Positions 5,848 to 5,886 of a stretch of 5,886 nt of DNA are shown here, one piece after another. The stretch spans positions 1 to 5,886 of the forward strand of contig CALATC010000210.1 of assembly GCA_937891475.1 (NCBI GenBank), read 5' to 3'. Position 1 is the stretch's first letter. Every line of letters begins with the position of its first letter. The stretch comes from an uncultured Granulicatella sp. GTDB lineage: Bacteria; Bacillota; Bacilli; Lactobacillales; Aerococcaceae. The notes beneath the pieces were generated by a model. It worked only from the letters and a program-made list of their open reading frames with translations. It made no database searches and had not been told where the DNA came from. The position numbers and the translations under genes are program-made.

Positions 5848-5886
5848 ATGAAATTCCATGAATTTGGTGATAAGAATTTGCCTCCT
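5848..5886 (+). CDS. Partial gene start, probable alpha/beta hydrolase
   Basis: Thirteen codons (MKFHEFGDKNLPP) run off the window end in frame. AAGGAG (5835-5840) lies 7 bases before the ATG, so the start is well supported. The N-terminus 'M-K-F-H-E-F-G-D-K-N-x-P' is typical of short alpha/beta hydrolases, in which a beta strand leads into an LLIHG oxyanion motif, but that motif lies outside the window. It follows the APH-family gene by 131 bases in the same direction. No terminator and no convincing promoter is seen in that gap, so co-transcription is possible. The function call rests on very little sequence. Confidence 0.55.
   Translation, partial: MKFHEFGDKNLPP

Noticed and set aside
1..5886. 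CRISPR array, tRNA, rRNA, insertion sequence or attachment site
   Set aside because: No regularly spaced repeats, cloverleaf-like sequence, transposase frame or terminal inverted repeat pair was seen on either strand.

Overview
The window is about 30% GC, with A/T-ending codons, strong AGGAGG-type ribosome binding sites and extended -10 promoters. This points to a low-GC Firmicute (Clostridia, Enterococcus or Streptococcus-like); the species cannot be fixed from sequence alone. All genes that can be supported lie on the + strand.

Bases 32-2218 encode a three-gene ABC transporter of the lantibiotic self-protection type (LanFEG; MutF/MutE/MutG, relatives of the Clostridioides difficile CprABC transporter): one ATPase and two different six-helix permeases, packed with a 4-bp gap and a 1-bp overlap. 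Bases 2294-4311 encode a two-component system: an OmpR-type response regulator and a membrane histidine kinase overlapping by 10 bp. A 75-bp gap between the two blocks carries a near-perfect extended -10 promoter and a direct repeat that could be an operator. The expected circuit is that the kinase detects a cationic peptide such as a lantibiotic at the outer membrane face, the regulator is phosphorylated, and the transporter is induced to remove the peptide from the membrane. No lantibiotic precursor or modification gene is visible, so this looks like a stand-alone resistance module, though the flanks are unseen.

Bases 4312-4837 form a 526-bp stretch without a convincing known gene. It holds stop-interrupted reading frames, a clear rho-independent terminator (4504-4531), an extended -10 promoter just after it (4543-4551), and a 39-codon ORF of unknown function with a good ribosome binding site. 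Further frames downstream of that ORF may be debris of a decayed gene. It reads as a junction between two independent modules.

Bases 4838-5716 encode a protein kinase-fold small-molecule phosphotransferase of the APH family (aminoglycoside phosphotransferase-like). At 5848 a second gene begins and runs off the window; its 13 visible residues resemble the N-terminus of an alpha/beta hydrolase. Arginine codon choice in the APH gene (mostly CGN) differs from the AGA-rich transporter and regulator genes, consistent with a different origin.

Nothing here is a clearly undescribed system. The most worthwhile points are the orphan lantibiotic-resistance module, the putative operator, and the unexplained 4312-4837 junction.
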